Positions 46,662-56,709 are shown, numbered from the stretch's first letter. The stretch: DNA of 64,000 nucleotides from Citrobacter sp. JGM124 (GCF_018257795.1 NZ_JAERJD010000001.1:186001-250000), one strand, 5' to 3'. Notes: generated by a model from the sequence alone, not told the origin. Made by a program: numbers and translations.

Positions 46662-47960
46662 ATGGCAGTGATTAATACTAACAGCTTGTCGCTGATGACC
46701 CAGAACAACCTGAATAAATCACAATCCTCTTTAGGAACCGCTATTGAGCGTCTCTCTTCTGGCCTGCGTATTAACAGCGCCAAAGACGATGCCGCTGGTC
46801 AGGCGATTGCCAACCGCTTTACGTCTAACATCAACGGCCTGAACGTTGCTTCCCGTAACGCGAACGACGGTATTTCCCTGGCACAGACCGCTGAAGGCGC
46901 ACTGGGTGAGATCAACAACAACCTGCAGCGTGTGCGTGACCTGACCGTACAGGCACAGAACAGCTCCAACTCTGCGTCCGATATTGACTCCATCCAGTCT
47001 GAAGTTAACCAGCGTATGGAAGAGATTGACCGCGTTACTAAACAGACTGATTTTAACGGCATCAAAATTCTTGATAACCGTGCAGATGGCGCGAAAGCTT
47101 ATAACTTCCAGGTTGGCTCTAAAGACAATGAGCAGATTGATATTAAGATCAATTCCAGTGCTGGCTGGAACCTGGCAGCGGCGGGTCAGACAAGCACCAC
47201 ATTAAATACCAACCAAGCTACACTGACATCTGCAACAAATGCATTTAATAGTGCGCAAGCGCCAACAAAAACAGTTGCAGAACAAGCAGCAGACAAGCTT
47301 TCTGGTGCAACTGATGAATATAAAGCTTATACCGATGCTGTTACGAATGAGACTGGCAAGACGGGTGACGCGGAGGCCACTGCAAAGGCTGATACAGCAA
47401 AAGCACTCAAAGCATTCCAGGATAAAGTAGGCTTTGATAATACCGCCGCTTTAGATTCAAAGGTCGCTGATTATTACAAAGCTGGTGCAACAGCTGAACA
47501 GAAAACGACTGCAGCAACAGCCCTGGCAGGGAAAATGTCGGGTGTTGCAGCGACCCAAGAAGATGCCGCGATCGCCGCAGCAAAAGCTGTGGACACAAAA
47601 TCGGTGGTTAACGGTAAGTTACGTACTATTGCAGCCACCGGTTTTGACGTTCTGTCTGGCACTGTTGACGCCACCGGTACCACTAACGGCAGCCCACTGG
47701 CTAATATTGATGCCGCCCTGAAGTCTGTGGATGAGCAACGTAGCTCCCTGGGTGCATCTCAGAACCGTTTTGAGTCCACCATCTCTAACCTGAGCAACAC
47801 CGTTAATAACCTGACCTCTGCTCGTAGCCGTATCCAGGACGCGGACTACGCGACCGAAGTGTCCAACATGTCCCGTGCGCAGATCCTGCAACAGGCTGGC
47901 ACCTCTGTCCTGTCCCAGGCAAACCAGGTACCACAGTCCATGATGTCCCTGCTGCGTTAA
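46662..47960 (+). CDS. fliC: Flagellin FliC with an unusual helical-looking variable region
   Basis: The 432-residue protein has fully conserved ends: N-terminal D0/D1 ([52 protein letters not shown]) and C-terminal D1/D0 ([72 protein letters not shown]). The middle, about residues 170-330, is very rich in Ala, Lys, Thr and Asp, nearly free of aromatic residues, and looks helical rather than the usual beta-rich D2/D3 domains. Codon use in this part is also different and more AT-rich, suggesting allelic replacement. It is divergent from fliD. An AAGGATAATG start region is present. Confidence 0.97.
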   Translation: MAVINTNSLSLMTQNNLNKSQSSLGTAIERLSSGLRINSAKDDAAGQAIANRFTSNINGLNVASRNANDGISLAQTAEGALGEINNNLQRVRDLTVQAQNSSNSASDIDSIQSEVNQRMEEIDRVTKQTDFNGIKILDNRADGAKAYNFQVGSKDNEQIDIKINSSAGWNLAAAGQTSTTLNTNQATLTSATNAFNSAQAPTKTVAEQAADKLSGATDEYKAYTDAVTNETGKTGDAEATAKADTAKALKAFQDKVGFDNTAALDSKVADYYKAGATAEQKTTAATALAGKMSGVAATQEDAAIAAAKAVDTKSVVNGKLRTIAATGFDVLSGTVDATGTTNGSPLANIDAALKSVDEQRSSLGASQNRFESTISNLSNTVNNLTSARSRIQDADYATEVSNMSRAQILQQAGTSVLSQANQVPQSMMSLLR

Positions 47961-47983
47961 TTCTCCCGTAGCTGAGTCATTAC

Positions 47984-48014
47984 GCCGATTGCTGTGCTCT
48001 GCATGGCAATCGGC
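47984..48014 (+). terminator. Hairpin after fliC
   Basis: GCCGATTGC at 47984-47992 pairs with GCAATCGGC at 48006-48014 (9 perfect base pairs), 24 bases after the fliC stop. There is no T run, so it may stabilise the mRNA 3' end or terminate with Rho. Confidence 0.55.
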
Positions 48015-48140
48015 TGCCCCACAGCCGATCCCGCCATCGGCACAGGTATCCACCGTCCTCGCACACTGATCCCTGTTCACTTCCCCGTTACTGTCAAAAA
48101 TACCCGCTATTTGCCCCACTATTCCTGCGATTAAAACCCC

Positions 48141-48167
48141 GTCAGCAACGGATAATTATGCCGATAA
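48141..48167 (+). promoter_or_regulatory. Candidate sigma-28 promoter of fliAZ
   Basis: A perfect -10 element GCCGATAA stands at 48160-48167, 22 bases before the fliA start. The -35 at the standard 11-base spacing, GTCAGCAA, is a poor match. E. coli fliA has both FlhDC-dependent and FliA-dependent promoters; this may be the autoregulatory one. Confidence 0.55.
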
Positions 48168-48189
48168 ATCAATTTACGCAGGGCTGTTT

Positions 48190-48912
48190 ATGGTGAATGC
48201 ACTCTATACCGCTGATGGTGTCATGGACAAACACTCCCTGTGGCAGCGTTATGTCCCCCTGGTACGCCATGAAGCATTGCGGTTACAGGTCCGTTTGCCC
48301 GCCAGTGTCGAACTTGATGACCTGTTACAAGCGGGGGGGATTGGTCTGCTTAATGCAGTAGATCGTTACGATGCATTACAAGGGACGGCCTTTACCACCT
48401 ATGCGGTGCAGCGCATTCGTGGCGCCATGCTGGATGAACTACGCAGCCGTGACTGGGCACCACGCAGTGTCCGGCGTAATGCCCGGGAAGTGGCCAGGAC
48501 GATTGGCCAGCTTGAGCAAGAACTGGGGCGGAATGCGACAGAAACTGAGGTAGCAACACGGCTCAATATTCCGCTGGAAAACTATCGCCAGATGTTACTC
48601 GACACCAATAATAGCCAACTCTTTTCGTATGACGAATGGCATGAAGAGTATGGGGATGGTATTGAGCTCATCACTGATCAGCACCAGCAGGAAAACCCGC
48701 TCCAGGCACTGCTGGACGGTAATCTGCGCCAGCGTGTGATGGACGCGATTGAAAAGTTACCGGAACGGGAACAGCAAGTCCTGACCCTGTACTACCAGGA
48801 AGAGCTGAACCTTAAAGAGATAGGAGCCGTACTGGATGTGGGGGAGTCAAGAGTCAGCCAGCTCCACAGCCAGGCGATTAAACGTTTGCGTAGCAAACTG
48901 GGTAAGTTATAG
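48190..48912 (+). CDS. fliA: Flagellar sigma factor FliA (sigma-28)
   Basis: The 240-residue protein is E. coli-like throughout: region 2 (LYTADGVMDKHSLWQRYVPLVRHEALRLQVRLPASVELDDLLQAGGIGLLNAVDRYDALQGTAFTTYAVQRIRGAMLDELR) and region 4 (LPEREQQVLTLYYQEELNLKEIGAVLDVGESRVSQLHSQAIKRLR). It transcribes class 3 flagellar genes; matching promoters are visible before fliC, fliD and motA in this window. FlgM, its anti-sigma factor, is not here. Start is ATG at 48190; the next codon, GTG, corresponds to the E. coli start. Confidence 0.98.
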   Translation: MVNALYTADGVMDKHSLWQRYVPLVRHEALRLQVRLPASVELDDLLQAGGIGLLNAVDRYDALQGTAFTTYAVQRIRGAMLDELRSRDWAPRSVRRNAREVARTIGQLEQELGRNATETEVATRLNIPLENYRQMLLDTNNSQLFSYDEWHEEYGDGIELITDQHQQENPLQALLDGNLRQRVMDAIEKLPEREQQVLTLYYQEELNLKEIGAVLDVGESRVSQLHSQAIKRLRSKLGKL

Positions 48913-48948
48913 GCATACAGGATATTCTCAGTCGTTCGGGAAAAGCAA

Positions 48949-49464
48949 ATGATACTGCAACCAGTAAAAAGACGGCCATTAAGCCGCTACCTAAAAGATT
49001 TTAAACATATGGCCACGCACTGTGCACACTGTCGTAAAATACTGGACAGAGTGACCCTGACGCGTGCCGGGGTGCTTGTCAATAAAGCGGGTATTGCCCG
49101 GCTTGATACCCAGATTGATGAAGCCGGCTGGCTGGCAGAAAAACCTTTATGGGCCGCCCTGTGCCGCTTTTGTGGCGATCTGTACAGCAAAGAGCAAGAT
49201 AACTTTTTTGATATTATTGGATTCAAAACCTATCTGCTTGAACAGACGGAGATGAGCCATGGCACGATCCGTGAGTATGTGGTGCGTCTTCGCCGGTTAG
49301 GGAACCACCTGCGCGAGCATTACAGGCCACCACAAGATGCCCCTGAGGGGTTCTGTCTGGCAACACTGAGTGAATGGTTACCCAAAACCAGTAGCAATAA
49401 CTACCTGATTGCGCTGCGCAAGTATGATCAGTTCCAGCAGCGGGAACAACGTTGCCGTCTGTAG
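48949..49464 (+). CDS. fliZ: FliZ regulator of motility versus RpoS-type gene expression
   Basis: The 171-residue protein shares with E. coli FliZ the start KRRPLSRYLKDFKH, two CxxC-like pairs (THCAHCRKILDR and LCRFCGDLY), FFDIIGFKTYLLEQTEMSHGTIREYVVRLRRLGNHLREH and SNNYLIALRKY. FliZ acts as a DNA-binding competitor at sigma-S promoters and, in Salmonella, raises FlhDC and SPI-1 HilD activity, which would join the two systems in this window. It is 36 bases after fliA, one operon. Confidence 0.95.
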   Translation: MILQPVKRRPLSRYLKDFKHMATHCAHCRKILDRVTLTRAGVLVNKAGIARLDTQIDEAGWLAEKPLWAALCRFCGDLYSKEQDNFFDIIGFKTYLLEQTEMSHGTIREYVVRLRRLGNHLREHYRPPQDAPEGFCLATLSEWLPKTSSNNYLIALRKYDQFQQREQRCRL

Positions 49465-49802
49465 CCCATCCCCGGGCATTAACATGGGCCATACCCCTTA
49501 AAGCCCAGAGGCCCGGTTTTATTTCGCCCCCTGTCAGCACCCCAGAATAATGTGCCGGCCTCTTGCAGGTAAACGTAACGGGATTAATGATTAAAACGTC
49601 GCGTTCGCCAAAGATTGCAAATAGACCCGGTCAGTGAGGGTTTTTTATCGGTGGGTGAATAATGGGGGAGGCTGAAATTTGTTAATCCGGGGAAAGGTAA
49701 AAGATACGCAATATCATAACGGCCAGAAAAATCGTTATAATCTCTCCATTCATGTGGTTATTTAATACATGGGCTGGCAACAGGTTGCCAGCCCGAAAAG
49801 AT
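49465..49802. terminator. Gap between convergent fliZ and yecF with a strong hairpin
   Basis: No gene is seen in these 338 bases. GGGCTGGCAAC at 49771-49781 and GTTGCCAGCCC at 49784-49794 form an 11-base perfect inverted repeat close to the yecF stop, a likely bidirectional terminator. E. coli carries fliY, yecS-yecC and sdiA near this place; none are seen here. Confidence 0.65.
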
Positions 49803-50027
49803 TTATTGCTTGTAAGCCTGCTTGATCTGCTTAACGGTATTACAAAACACCTCTGCCTGAGCGGTGTCTTCCATCTCAGCGATTTGTTTTTCCATTTTCA
49901 GTATTACACGTCCGGCATCGGCCTGACCCATAGCCAGCAGCATCTGCGTTAACAGTGCTTTCAGGCAAGAAATTTCACTCGCCAGCTGGCGGGTATTCTC
50001 TTCCGTGGAAAAATCAGGAGTACTCAT
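49803..50027 (-). CDS. yecF: YecF (DUF2594) small conserved protein
   Basis: The 74-residue protein, the same length as E. coli YecF, matches it closely: [54 protein letters not shown], ending [10 protein letters not shown]. It is helical and charged; its function is not established. Orientation opposite to uvrY is as in E. coli. The usual neighbour sdiA is missing. Confidence 0.95.
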   Translation of the reverse strand: MSTPDFSTEENTRQLASEISCLKALLTQMLLAMGQADAGRVILKMEKQIAEMEDTAQAEVFCNTVKQIKQAYKQ

Positions 50028-50486
50028 TTACATTCCTCAATGCTTGGTGATTTCGCAACCTTTTGTGCGGCGGGATATTAAGGCGTTGGAGTATATCATG
50101 GCTCAGGTGAATTTATTGAGCCCGGATACAGATCAAAAATTCTGTTACCAATGTTAATTATACTATAGCCGTATTATGGAAAAATGTTTTGCTAATGTTG
50201 GTAGTATAGGAATCTATAATAAATGATTTAAGTACGGTTCAACTACCTTGAGAGATACTATAGCGGGTGTGCATGTGTGCAAGAACAGGAAGGGAGCCAG
50301 GTAAGCCGTTTATTTGAGCGGGCTGTTAGTTTTTTAAACAGACTGTTGCCATAAAGGGTGAGAAAACTCTTCATATTGTGTTCTTGGCTGCGCTTACGGC
50401 AAATTGAATTTGCCTCTTGTCTGAAAAGCGTTACTCTATGAATTGTTCTCATCAGTAACGTTATCCATTTTCTGGAGATTTATTCT
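50028..50486. promoter_or_regulatory. Divergent yecF/uvrY upstream region
   Basis: These 459 bases hold the promoters of yecF and uvrY. No gene-like ORF is seen. In E. coli uvrY transcription responds to LexA-independent and SdiA signals; I see no operator I can assign. Confidence 0.4.
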
Positions 50487-51146
50487 TTGATCAACGTACT
50501 TCTTGTTGATGACCATGAGTTGGTGCGAGCAGGGATACGACGTATTCTGGAAGATATTAAAGGCATTAACGTAACGGGTGAAGTTAATTGCGGTGAAGAC
50601 GCCATTAAATGGTGCCGTAATCAGTCTGTGGATGTGGTGTTAATGGACATGAACATGCCGGGGATCGGCGGGCTGGAAGCAACTCGTAAAATCTTACGTT
50701 ATTCCCCCGATATCAAAGTCATTATGTTGACGATTTATACTGAAAATCCCTTACCAGCTAAAGTTATGCAAGCTGGGGCTGCTGGCTATCTGAGCAAAGG
50801 CGCGGCACCACAAGATATGGTTAATGCCATTCGTCTGGTTATGTCCGGGCAGCGTTATATTGCTTCAGATATCGCGCAACAAATGGCATTGAGCCAAATT
50901 GAACCGGACAAATCGGCTTCACCTTTTGCCTGCTTATCGGAGCGAGAGTTACAGATAATGCTAATGATAACCAAAGGGCAGAAGGTCAATGAAATTTCTG
51001 AACAGCTGAATTTGAGCCCGAAAACCGTTAACAGTTATCGTTATCGAATGTTCAGTAAACTTAACATTAATGGCGATGTCGAATTAACCCACCTGGCGAT
51101 TCGTTACGGGCTATTTAATACGGAGACGTTATCCGGAAGTGAGTAA
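50487..51146 (+). CDS. uvrY: UvrY/SirA response regulator of the BarA-UvrY system
   Basis: The 219-residue protein starts at a TTG, as E. coli uvrY does, with CTGGAGA upstream. The receiver domain has Asp8/Asp9 and the phosphoacceptor Asp54 ([12 protein letters not shown]). A LuxR-type helix-turn-helix ends the protein ([44 protein letters not shown]). Phosphorylated by BarA, it activates csrB/csrC, thereby freeing CsrA. In Salmonella the orthologue SirA promotes SPI-1 invasion genes and lowers motility. It overlaps uvrC by 8 bases. Confidence 0.97.
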   Translation: MINVLLVDDHELVRAGIRRILEDIKGINVTGEVNCGEDAIKWCRNQSVDVVLMDMNMPGIGGLEATRKILRYSPDIKVIMLTIYTENPLPAKVMQAGAAGYLSKGAAPQDMVNAIRLVMSGQRYIASDIAQQMALSQIEPDKSASPFACLSERELQIMLMITKGQKVNEISEQLNLSPKTVNSYRYRMFSKLNINGDVELTHLAIRYGLFNTETLSGSE

Positions 51147-52971
51147 TATTTTTGATTCCCATGCGTTTTTAAAGACGGTGACCAGCCAGCCGGGTGTCTA
51201 CCGCATGTATGATGCCAGTGACACCGTTATCTATGTCGGGAAGGCAAAAGATCTAAAAAAACGGCTGGCCAGCTACTTCCGCAGTCATCTTGCCAGCCGT
51301 AAAACCGAAGCCCTGGTGGCGCAGATAGCACATATTGATGTTACCGTTACCCATACGGAGACGGAAGCACTGCTCCTTGAGCATAATTACATCAAGCTTT
51401 ATCAGCCTCGCTATAATGTGCTGTTGCGGGATGACAAATCTTACCCCTTTATTTTTCTGAGTGCGGATACTCACCCCAGGCTGGCGATGCATCGCGGAGC
51501 TAAACATGCGCGTGGTGAATACTTTGGCCCGTTTCCTAATGGTTATGCGGTACGTGAAACGTTAGCGTTATTACAAAAAGTGTTCCCTGTGCGTCAGTGC
51601 GAAAACAGTGTCTATCGTAACCGTTCCCGCCCTTGCTTGCAGTACCAGATAGGCCGTTGTCTGGGGCCTTGTGTCAGCGGGCTGGTCAGTGAAGCAGACT
51701 ATGCCCGACAAGTGGAGTATGTGCGTTTATTCTTATCGGGCAAGGATGACCAGGTACTGAACCTGCTTATTGAACGCATGGAACAAGCCAGTAGCCAGCT
51801 GGAATTTGAAGAAGCCGCGCGTATTCGTGACCAAATTCAGGCAGTACGGCGTGTTACCGAACAGCAGTTTGTTTCCAATAATGGCGATGATCTTGATGTG
51901 ATTGGGGTGGCATTTGACGCCGGTATGGCTTGCATTCATGTACTGTTTATCCGGCAGGGTAAAGTCCTGGGGAGCCGTAGCTATTTTCCTAAAGTGCCAT
52001 CAGGCACTGAGCTTGCCGAAGTCGTGGAAACCTTTGTTGGTCAGTTTTATTTGCAAGGCAGTGAGGTGCGTAGCTTACCCAGTGAGGTGCTGCTCGACTT
52101 TACCCTGAAAGATAAAACCATCCTGGCAGATACGCTGAGTGAATTCGCAGGCCGTAAAATTAACATCCAGAGTAAACCCCGGGGGCCACGCGCGCGTTAC
52201 CTCAAACTGGCACGAACCAATGCGGCAACAGCACTGGTAACCCGGCTGGCGGAACAGTCGACCATTCATCAGCGCCTGAACGCCCTTGCAGAAGTGTTAA
52301 AACTACCGGCAATTGAACGCATGGAATGTTTTGATATTAGTCATACCATGGGGGAGCAAACCATTGCTTCCTGTGTGGTATTCGATGCCAATGGCCCATT
52401 ACGGGCAGAGTATCGCCGCTATAATATTACGGGAATTACGCCGGGGGATGATTACGCGGCCATGGAACAGGTGCTGTCCCGGCGTTATGGTAAGGCGATA
52501 GAGGCGAGTAAAGTCCCTGATGTGATTATTATCGACGGGGGAAAAGGGCAATTAGGCCAGGCGAAGGCGGTATTTGACAAACTTGATGTGTCCTGGGACA
52601 AACATCACCCGTTACTGCTGGGGGTTGCTAAAGGCACGGATCGTAAAGCAGGGCTGGAAACGTTATTTTTGGAACCGACAGGTGAGGGGTTTGCTCTCCC
52701 CCCCGACTCACCCGCATTGCATGTGATCCAGCATATTCGCGATGATTCACACAATCACGCCATTTCCGGACACCGAAACAAGCGTGCCAAAGTGAAAAAT
52801 ACCAGTGCGTTGGAAACAATCGAAGGTATCGGCCCCAAACGACGTCAGATGCTGCTAAAATACATGGGCGGTTTGCAACCATTAAAGAATGCATCCGTCG
52901 AGGAAATAGCAAAAGTGCCGGGTATTTCACAAGCACTGGCAGAAAAGATCTACTACTCGTTGAAACATTAG
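51139..52971 (+). CDS. uvrC: Excinuclease ABC subunit UvrC
   Basis: The 610-residue protein has the N-terminal GIY-YIG nuclease ([30 protein letters not shown]), the Cys-rich segment ([15 protein letters not shown]), a UVR motif near residue 205 ([16 protein letters not shown]), the RNase H-like C-terminal nuclease ([23 protein letters not shown] and [16 protein letters not shown]) and terminal helix-hairpin-helix repeats. It makes both incisions in nucleotide excision repair. Length equals E. coli UvrC. Start is a GTG/ATG overlapping uvrY, as in relatives. Confidence 0.98.
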   Translation: MSNIFDSHAFLKTVTSQPGVYRMYDASDTVIYVGKAKDLKKRLASYFRSHLASRKTEALVAQIAHIDVTVTHTETEALLLEHNYIKLYQPRYNVLLRDDKSYPFIFLSADTHPRLAMHRGAKHARGEYFGPFPNGYAVRETLALLQKVFPVRQCENSVYRNRSRPCLQYQIGRCLGPCVSGLVSEADYARQVEYVRLFLSGKDDQVLNLLIERMEQASSQLEFEEAARIRDQIQAVRRVTEQQFVSNNGDDLDVIGVAFDAGMACIHVLFIRQGKVLGSRSYFPKVPSGTELAEVVETFVGQFYLQGSEVRSLPSEVLLDFTLKDKTILADTLSEFAGRKINIQSKPRGPRARYLKLARTNAATALVTRLAEQSTIHQRLNALAEVLKLPAIERMECFDISHTMGEQTIASCVVFDANGPLRAEYRRYNITGITPGDDYAAMEQVLSRRYGKAIEASKVPDVIIIDGGKGQLGQAKAVFDKLDVSWDKHHPLLLGVAKGTDRKAGLETLFLEPTGEGFALPPDSPALHVIQHIRDDSHNHAISGHRNKRAKVKNTSALETIEGIGPKRRQMLLKYMGGLQPLKNASVEEIAKVPGISQALAEKIYYSLKH

Positions 52972-53029
52972 GGTCTCTGTAGCAACATAGGGACAATTTA
53001 CCACTTTCAGTAGAAAGCTACTTGGCGCT

Positions 53030-53578
53030 ATGCAATTTAATATTCCTACACTGCTCACGCTATTCCGGGTCATTCTTATCCCATTTTTTGTTCTGGCGTT
53101 TTATCTGCCGTTCAGCTGGGCTCCTTTTCTTTGTGCGTTTATCTTCTGGCTGGCGGCGATTACCGACTGGTTTGACGGCTTTCTTGCCCGGCGATGGAAT
53201 CAAAGCACGCGTTTTGGTGCATTCCTTGATCCCGTTGCTGACAAGGTGATGGTCGCTGTTGCCCTGGTGCTGGTGGCGGAACACTATCATGCCTGGTGGG
53301 TCACGTTGCCCGCGGCAACCATGATAGCCAGGGAGATCATCATTTCAGCCCTGCGTGAATGGATGGCTGAAATTGGTAAAAGAAGCAGTGTTGCTGTTTC
53401 CTGGGTTGGTAAAACAAAAACCATGGCGCAGATGCTGGCGCTGATTGGCATGCTGTGGCGCCCGAATATGTGGATTGAGTATGCCGGGATCGCATTATTC
53501 TTTATTGCCGCGGTACTCACTTTCTGGTCAATGTTTCAATATTTAGCCGCTGCAAGGAGCGATTTGCTCGAACAGTGA
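53030..53578 (+). CDS. pgsA: Phosphatidylglycerophosphate synthase PgsA
   Basis: The 182-residue membrane protein has the CDP-alcohol phosphotransferase motif D-x2-DG-x2-AR-x8-G-x3-D-x3-D, visible as [12 protein letters not shown] and [10 protein letters not shown]. It transfers phosphatidyl from CDP-diacylglycerol to glycerol-3-phosphate, the first step to phosphatidylglycerol and cardiolipin. Near-identity to E. coli PgsA holds through the N-terminus ([20 protein letters not shown]) and the middle ([42 protein letters not shown]). It follows uvrC by 58 bases. Confidence 0.98.
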   Translation: MQFNIPTLLTLFRVILIPFFVLAFYLPFSWAPFLCAFIFWLAAITDWFDGFLARRWNQSTRFGAFLDPVADKVMVAVALVLVAEHYHAWWVTLPAATMIAREIIISALREWMAEIGKRSSVAVSWVGKTKTMAQMLALIGMLWRPNMWIEYAGIALFFIAAVLTFWSMFQYLAAARSDLLEQ

Positions 53579-53736
53579 TCTATCCGGCGCAAAAATCATC
53601 AAACGATTCGAAGAGTTAGAAAATTTCATTGACTCATTGCGCCAGATAAGTAGAATGCAACGCATCGAACGGCAGCACTGACGTTCAGAAGAGAATTAAA
53701 ACAAGTGATTAGAAAAAACTCTTTAACTTGTAAAGT

Positions 53737-53812
<76 letters not shown>

Positions 53813-53861
53813 AATTATTAAGCAGCAGGTTTCTGCTGTTAGCTGTAAAGGCTAAGAAATT

Positions 53862-53935
53862 GGCGCGTTAGCAAAGCGGTTATGTAGCGGATTGCAAATC
53901 CGTCTAGTCCGGTTCGACTCCGGAACGCGCCTCCA
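53862..53935 (+). tRNA. cysT: tRNA-Cys (GCA anticodon)
   Basis: The 74-base sequence from GGCGCGTTAGC to GCGCCTCCA folds as a cloverleaf with encoded CCA. Anticodon loop is ATTGCAAAT; the T arm is CCGGTTCGACTCCGG. It is second in the tRNA operon, as in E. coli. Confidence 0.98.
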
Positions 53936-53946
53936 ATTTTTCCCAA

Positions 53947-54033
53947 GCCCGGATGGTGGAATCGGTAGACACAAGGGATTTAAAATCCCTCGGCGTACGC
54001 GCTGTGCGAGTTCAAGTCTCGCTCCGGGCACCA
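53947..54033 (+). tRNA. leuZ: tRNA-Leu (TAA anticodon)
   Basis: The 87-base class II tRNA, from GCCCGGATGG to CCGGGCACCA, has a long variable arm (CTCGGCGTACGCGCTGTGCG region) and anticodon loop TTTAAAA. It is third in the tRNA operon, only 11 bases after tRNA-Cys, and is followed by a terminator. Confidence 0.98.
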
Positions 54034-54076
54034 TGGGAAAATAAGAATAAAATCAATGATAAGCAGTGTCGTGTAA

Positions 54077-54098
54077 ACCACCTTCGGGTGGTTTTTTA
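54077..54098 (+). terminator. Terminator of the glyW-cysT-leuZ operon
   Basis: ACCACC at 54077-54082, loop TTCG, GGTGGT at 54087-54092 and six T residues form a classical intrinsic terminator. Confidence 0.92.
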
Positions 54099-54368
54099 TT
54101 GCCTGAAATTCCCCGCCTGCACATGGCCTGAACTTGCGGGCTGCATCCTGCCATTTTCTGCCGCCGCTCCTGAATATGTCATGGCCCACAGACAGCCAGA
54201 ATACACTGGCTGTGATGGTTGTTGATGCCACGAATGAAAACCGAATTGCGACAGTCAGAGATAACACCACTGCAACTGGCCTGTAATGAATAACGTGTTA
54301 AGTTTGTGCCTGCTGTACGGCTTGCTCTCGTCGCGGAGCAAGCGGGGTATTCTGACGGTAACGTTATG

Positions 54369-54881
54369 TTATCGCCCCCGGTCAGTGAGGGTGCCATCGC
54401 GACTCAGCCAGATACCATCACTCAGATATACGTCACTCCCTGCATTATCAGGTGCGACGGCATCGTAGAGGGCAACCATGTCATCATCAGAGCGGCTGCT
54501 GAATACTGTCCATGCATCATAAAGCTCAAAGAATCGGTGTAAAACGAGGCTCAGTTCGTGTGTCAGCTCCTGGTCACTTTGCTCCGGTGGTTGATGAATC
54601 AAACAGATTTGCACATACTCGCGCCCGGCCCAGTCCTTCTCTACTAACGGTGATGTTGTCAGTTCATTTCCCAGGCGTAGTGCGGTCTCAACCAGACGTA
54701 GTTGCTCAGGGCATACTTTTATACGCTTATTATCTTCATCTGCGGTGGCGGTCATTAATCCCCACTGCGGTTCCGCACCAAGAATGCGTAAATAACTAAC
54801 CTTATTACGGGTCACGATATAGCTTTCTTTACTGTTCAAACCACTTTTATTTGATTTGGATATTTCAAAAACACGGGCCAT
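54369..54881 (-). CDS. Unrecognised 170-residue orphan protein near the tRNA operon
   Basis: From the ATG at 54881, with GGAGG just upstream on the minus strand, the product is 170 residues starting MARVFEISKSNKSGLNSKESYIVTRNK. I do not recognise the family. It has alternating beta and helical character, a central acidic stretch (PPEQSDQELTHELSLVLHRFFELYDAWTVF) and no signal peptide or membrane segment. E. coli has no such gene between leuZ and yecA. Regions beside tRNA genes commonly collect foreign genes; there is, however, no integrase or duplicated tRNA end in sight. Coding is supported by the ribosome site and the codon pattern. No function is proposed. Confidence 0.7.
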   Translation of the reverse strand: MARVFEISKSNKSGLNSKESYIVTRNKVSYLRILGAEPQWGLMTATADEDNKRIKVCPEQLRLVETALRLGNELTTSPLVEKDWAGREYVQICLIHQPPEQSDQELTHELSLVLHRFFELYDAWTVFSSRSDDDMVALYDAVAPDNAGSDVYLSDGIWLSRDGTLTDRGR

Positions 54882-55572
54882 TATCCCGCCTCCTGTTCCT
54901 TCCATAAGTCTCTATGGCAGCATTCAATAATCTATAAATTTTTGTATGATAAAAATTTATTTATCACGGCTTATCACGATACCAATAAACACTATCACAG
55001 GAGCGTAACAGGACACATCAAAACTAATCGCAATAATACTGAGTCTGATAAGACACGGTTATAAAAATGAACCCGCGGGTTGGTATTAGTTTTCGGGAGC
55101 CAGGGCCTGGATGCCTTTTATTCTGAAGATCGTGCGTGATGCTCCAGGCTTTCATTGGGACAGGGATTCACTGTCCCTGGCTAAGGTGTTAACCCTGTGT
55201 CGATCCTGGCCGTATCGCCACCGGTGTTCAGCGAAGGGTAAAGTGGCTTTCAAACATTCTGAGAGCGGTTATTTACAGGCAATATGAGCCTGATCAACTG
55301 GCATAGAAATAATAGCGGAGGGTTATTTAACTGAACATCTTAAATCCTGATAATACGCTATTGGTATTGATGCCCGGGAACGCATTTCCTGGTGGGCAAG
55401 GATGTATGCAATCTGGTAAGAATTATGAGTGATACGGGGCCAGGTTCTTACCAAAAGGTGACCGGGACTAATGGCATGTGTCAGATATTATTATGCAGGC
55501 CTGACAACAGGAATAAGCTGATTAATTAAGTTTACTGCGGCGGGATGACTTTTTACGGCTCCCCGGGCGAGG
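54882..55572. other. Non-coding gap between the orphan gene and the YeeE-like gene
   Basis: About 690 bases without a credible ORF. The left 100 bases are AT-rich and should hold the orphan gene promoter. No RNA gene or clear terminator is seen; it may be remnant sequence of lost genes. Confidence 0.4.
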
Positions 55573-56709
55573 GTGATGAAATTTAATGGTGATTGTGTGA
55601 ACGAAAAGTTAATGTCAATAATTGTGGCGCTTGTCAGCGTGATTTTTATATTCTGGCTGGGGCACGCTATTGGCCTGAAATGGGCGCTGATGGGAACAAT
55701 AGGATTCGGCCTTGGTTTCACCTTATCATTTAGTCGATTTGGTATTGTTTTTGGCTGGCGGGAGATGATTTCCCGCAGAAGCAGTTATTATGTTCGTATT
55801 CATTTATTAACAATTCTGATTGAGATACTGCTTTTCACCACACTATTATCATTCACCCATGCTATTTTTGGTGGGAAAATGGTCGGGAATATTATGGCGA
55901 TAAGTGTCCCCTTTGTTGTGTGGGCTTTTGTGTTTGGTATTGGCATGCAGCTGGCAGGGGCCTGTGCTTCGGGAACGCTTTATTGTTGTGGTGAGGGGCG
56001 GCCGTTATTCTGGATTGTGCTGGTATTCTATGGTGTGGGCACATTAATCAGTAACGCTTTCAAACCTGAGTTGACCGCCATTTTTCCGGGCGTTGCGATT
56101 ACAGCGAAAGATATTACAGGTAACTTATGGAGCGGCATGCTGCTCAATATTCTGCTGGTGGCAGCGTTGTATTTTTTATTCAGTTATCTGGAATTCAAGA
56201 AAACAGGGAATATCAGTCATATTTTTACCCGACGTCATGTGTTCTGGAAAGATGGGCGTTTTACCGTATTAACTGGCGGTATTCTTATTGCGGTACTTAA
56301 TTCAACGGTAGTGGCATTACATGGCTCTGCCTGGACCGTTACAGGGGCTATTTATGAGTCAGCCCTTAGGGTCGCTTCACTGTTCGGGCTGTTTGGTGAT
56401 GACCCAAGACTGGCAAAACCGCTCTTTCTTAACCCCATGGTAGGGATGTTTGTTGCGGGGTTGTTAGGGGCCGCGTTTTCCCGATATCTGACAGGCAAGC
56501 ACCCGTCGTCCCCCGCATCAGCAGGAAGGATATGTGCCAGTGTGTTAGGTGGGTTACTGATGGGGCTTGGTGGCGCTTATGCGGCGTGTAATCTTGGGGG
56601 CTTTTTTGATGGCACCGCATCAGGGAGCCTGCATGGCTGGATTTGGATGGTCATGGCTTTAGGGGGTAGCGTTATCGGTATCCGTTTACGTCATGCCATT
56701 AACGTATAA
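55573..56709 (+). CDS. YeeE/YedE-family transporter, stand-alone copy
   Basis: The 378-residue protein has about nine or ten hydrophobic segments and the paired family motifs with cysteines: FGIGMQLAGACASGTLYCCGEG in the middle and LGGAYAACNLGGFFDGTASGSLHGW near the end. These correspond to the conserved cysteine positions of thiosulfate transporter YeeE (TsuA). It has no tusA-like partner beside it, unlike yedE-yedF elsewhere in this window. The specific substrate (thiosulfate or another sulfur/selenium compound) cannot be told. Two ATGs in a row (55573 and 55576) could start it. It ends 155 bases before yecA on the same strand. Confidence 0.9.
   Translation: MMKFNGDCVNEKLMSIIVALVSVIFIFWLGHAIGLKWALMGTIGFGLGFTLSFSRFGIVFGWREMISRRSSYYVRIHLLTILIEILLFTTLLSFTHAIFGGKMVGNIMAISVPFVVWAFVFGIGMQLAGACASGTLYCCGEGRPLFWIVLVFYGVGTLISNAFKPELTAIFPGVAITAKDITGNLWSGMLLNILLVAALYFLFSYLEFKKTGNISHIFTRRHVFWKDGRFTVLTGGILIAVLNSTVVALHGSAWTVTGAIYESALRVASLFGLFGDDPRLAKPLFLNPMVGMFVAGLLGAAFSRYLTGKHPSSPASAGRICASVLGGLLMGLGGAYAACNLGGFFDGTASGSLHGWIWMVMALGGSVIGIRLRHAINV

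Noticed and set aside
47619-48119. 166-codon frame on the minus strand opposite the end of fliC
   Set aside because: It mirrors the strongly conserved flagellin C-terminus and runs into the intergenic hairpin; no ribosome site.
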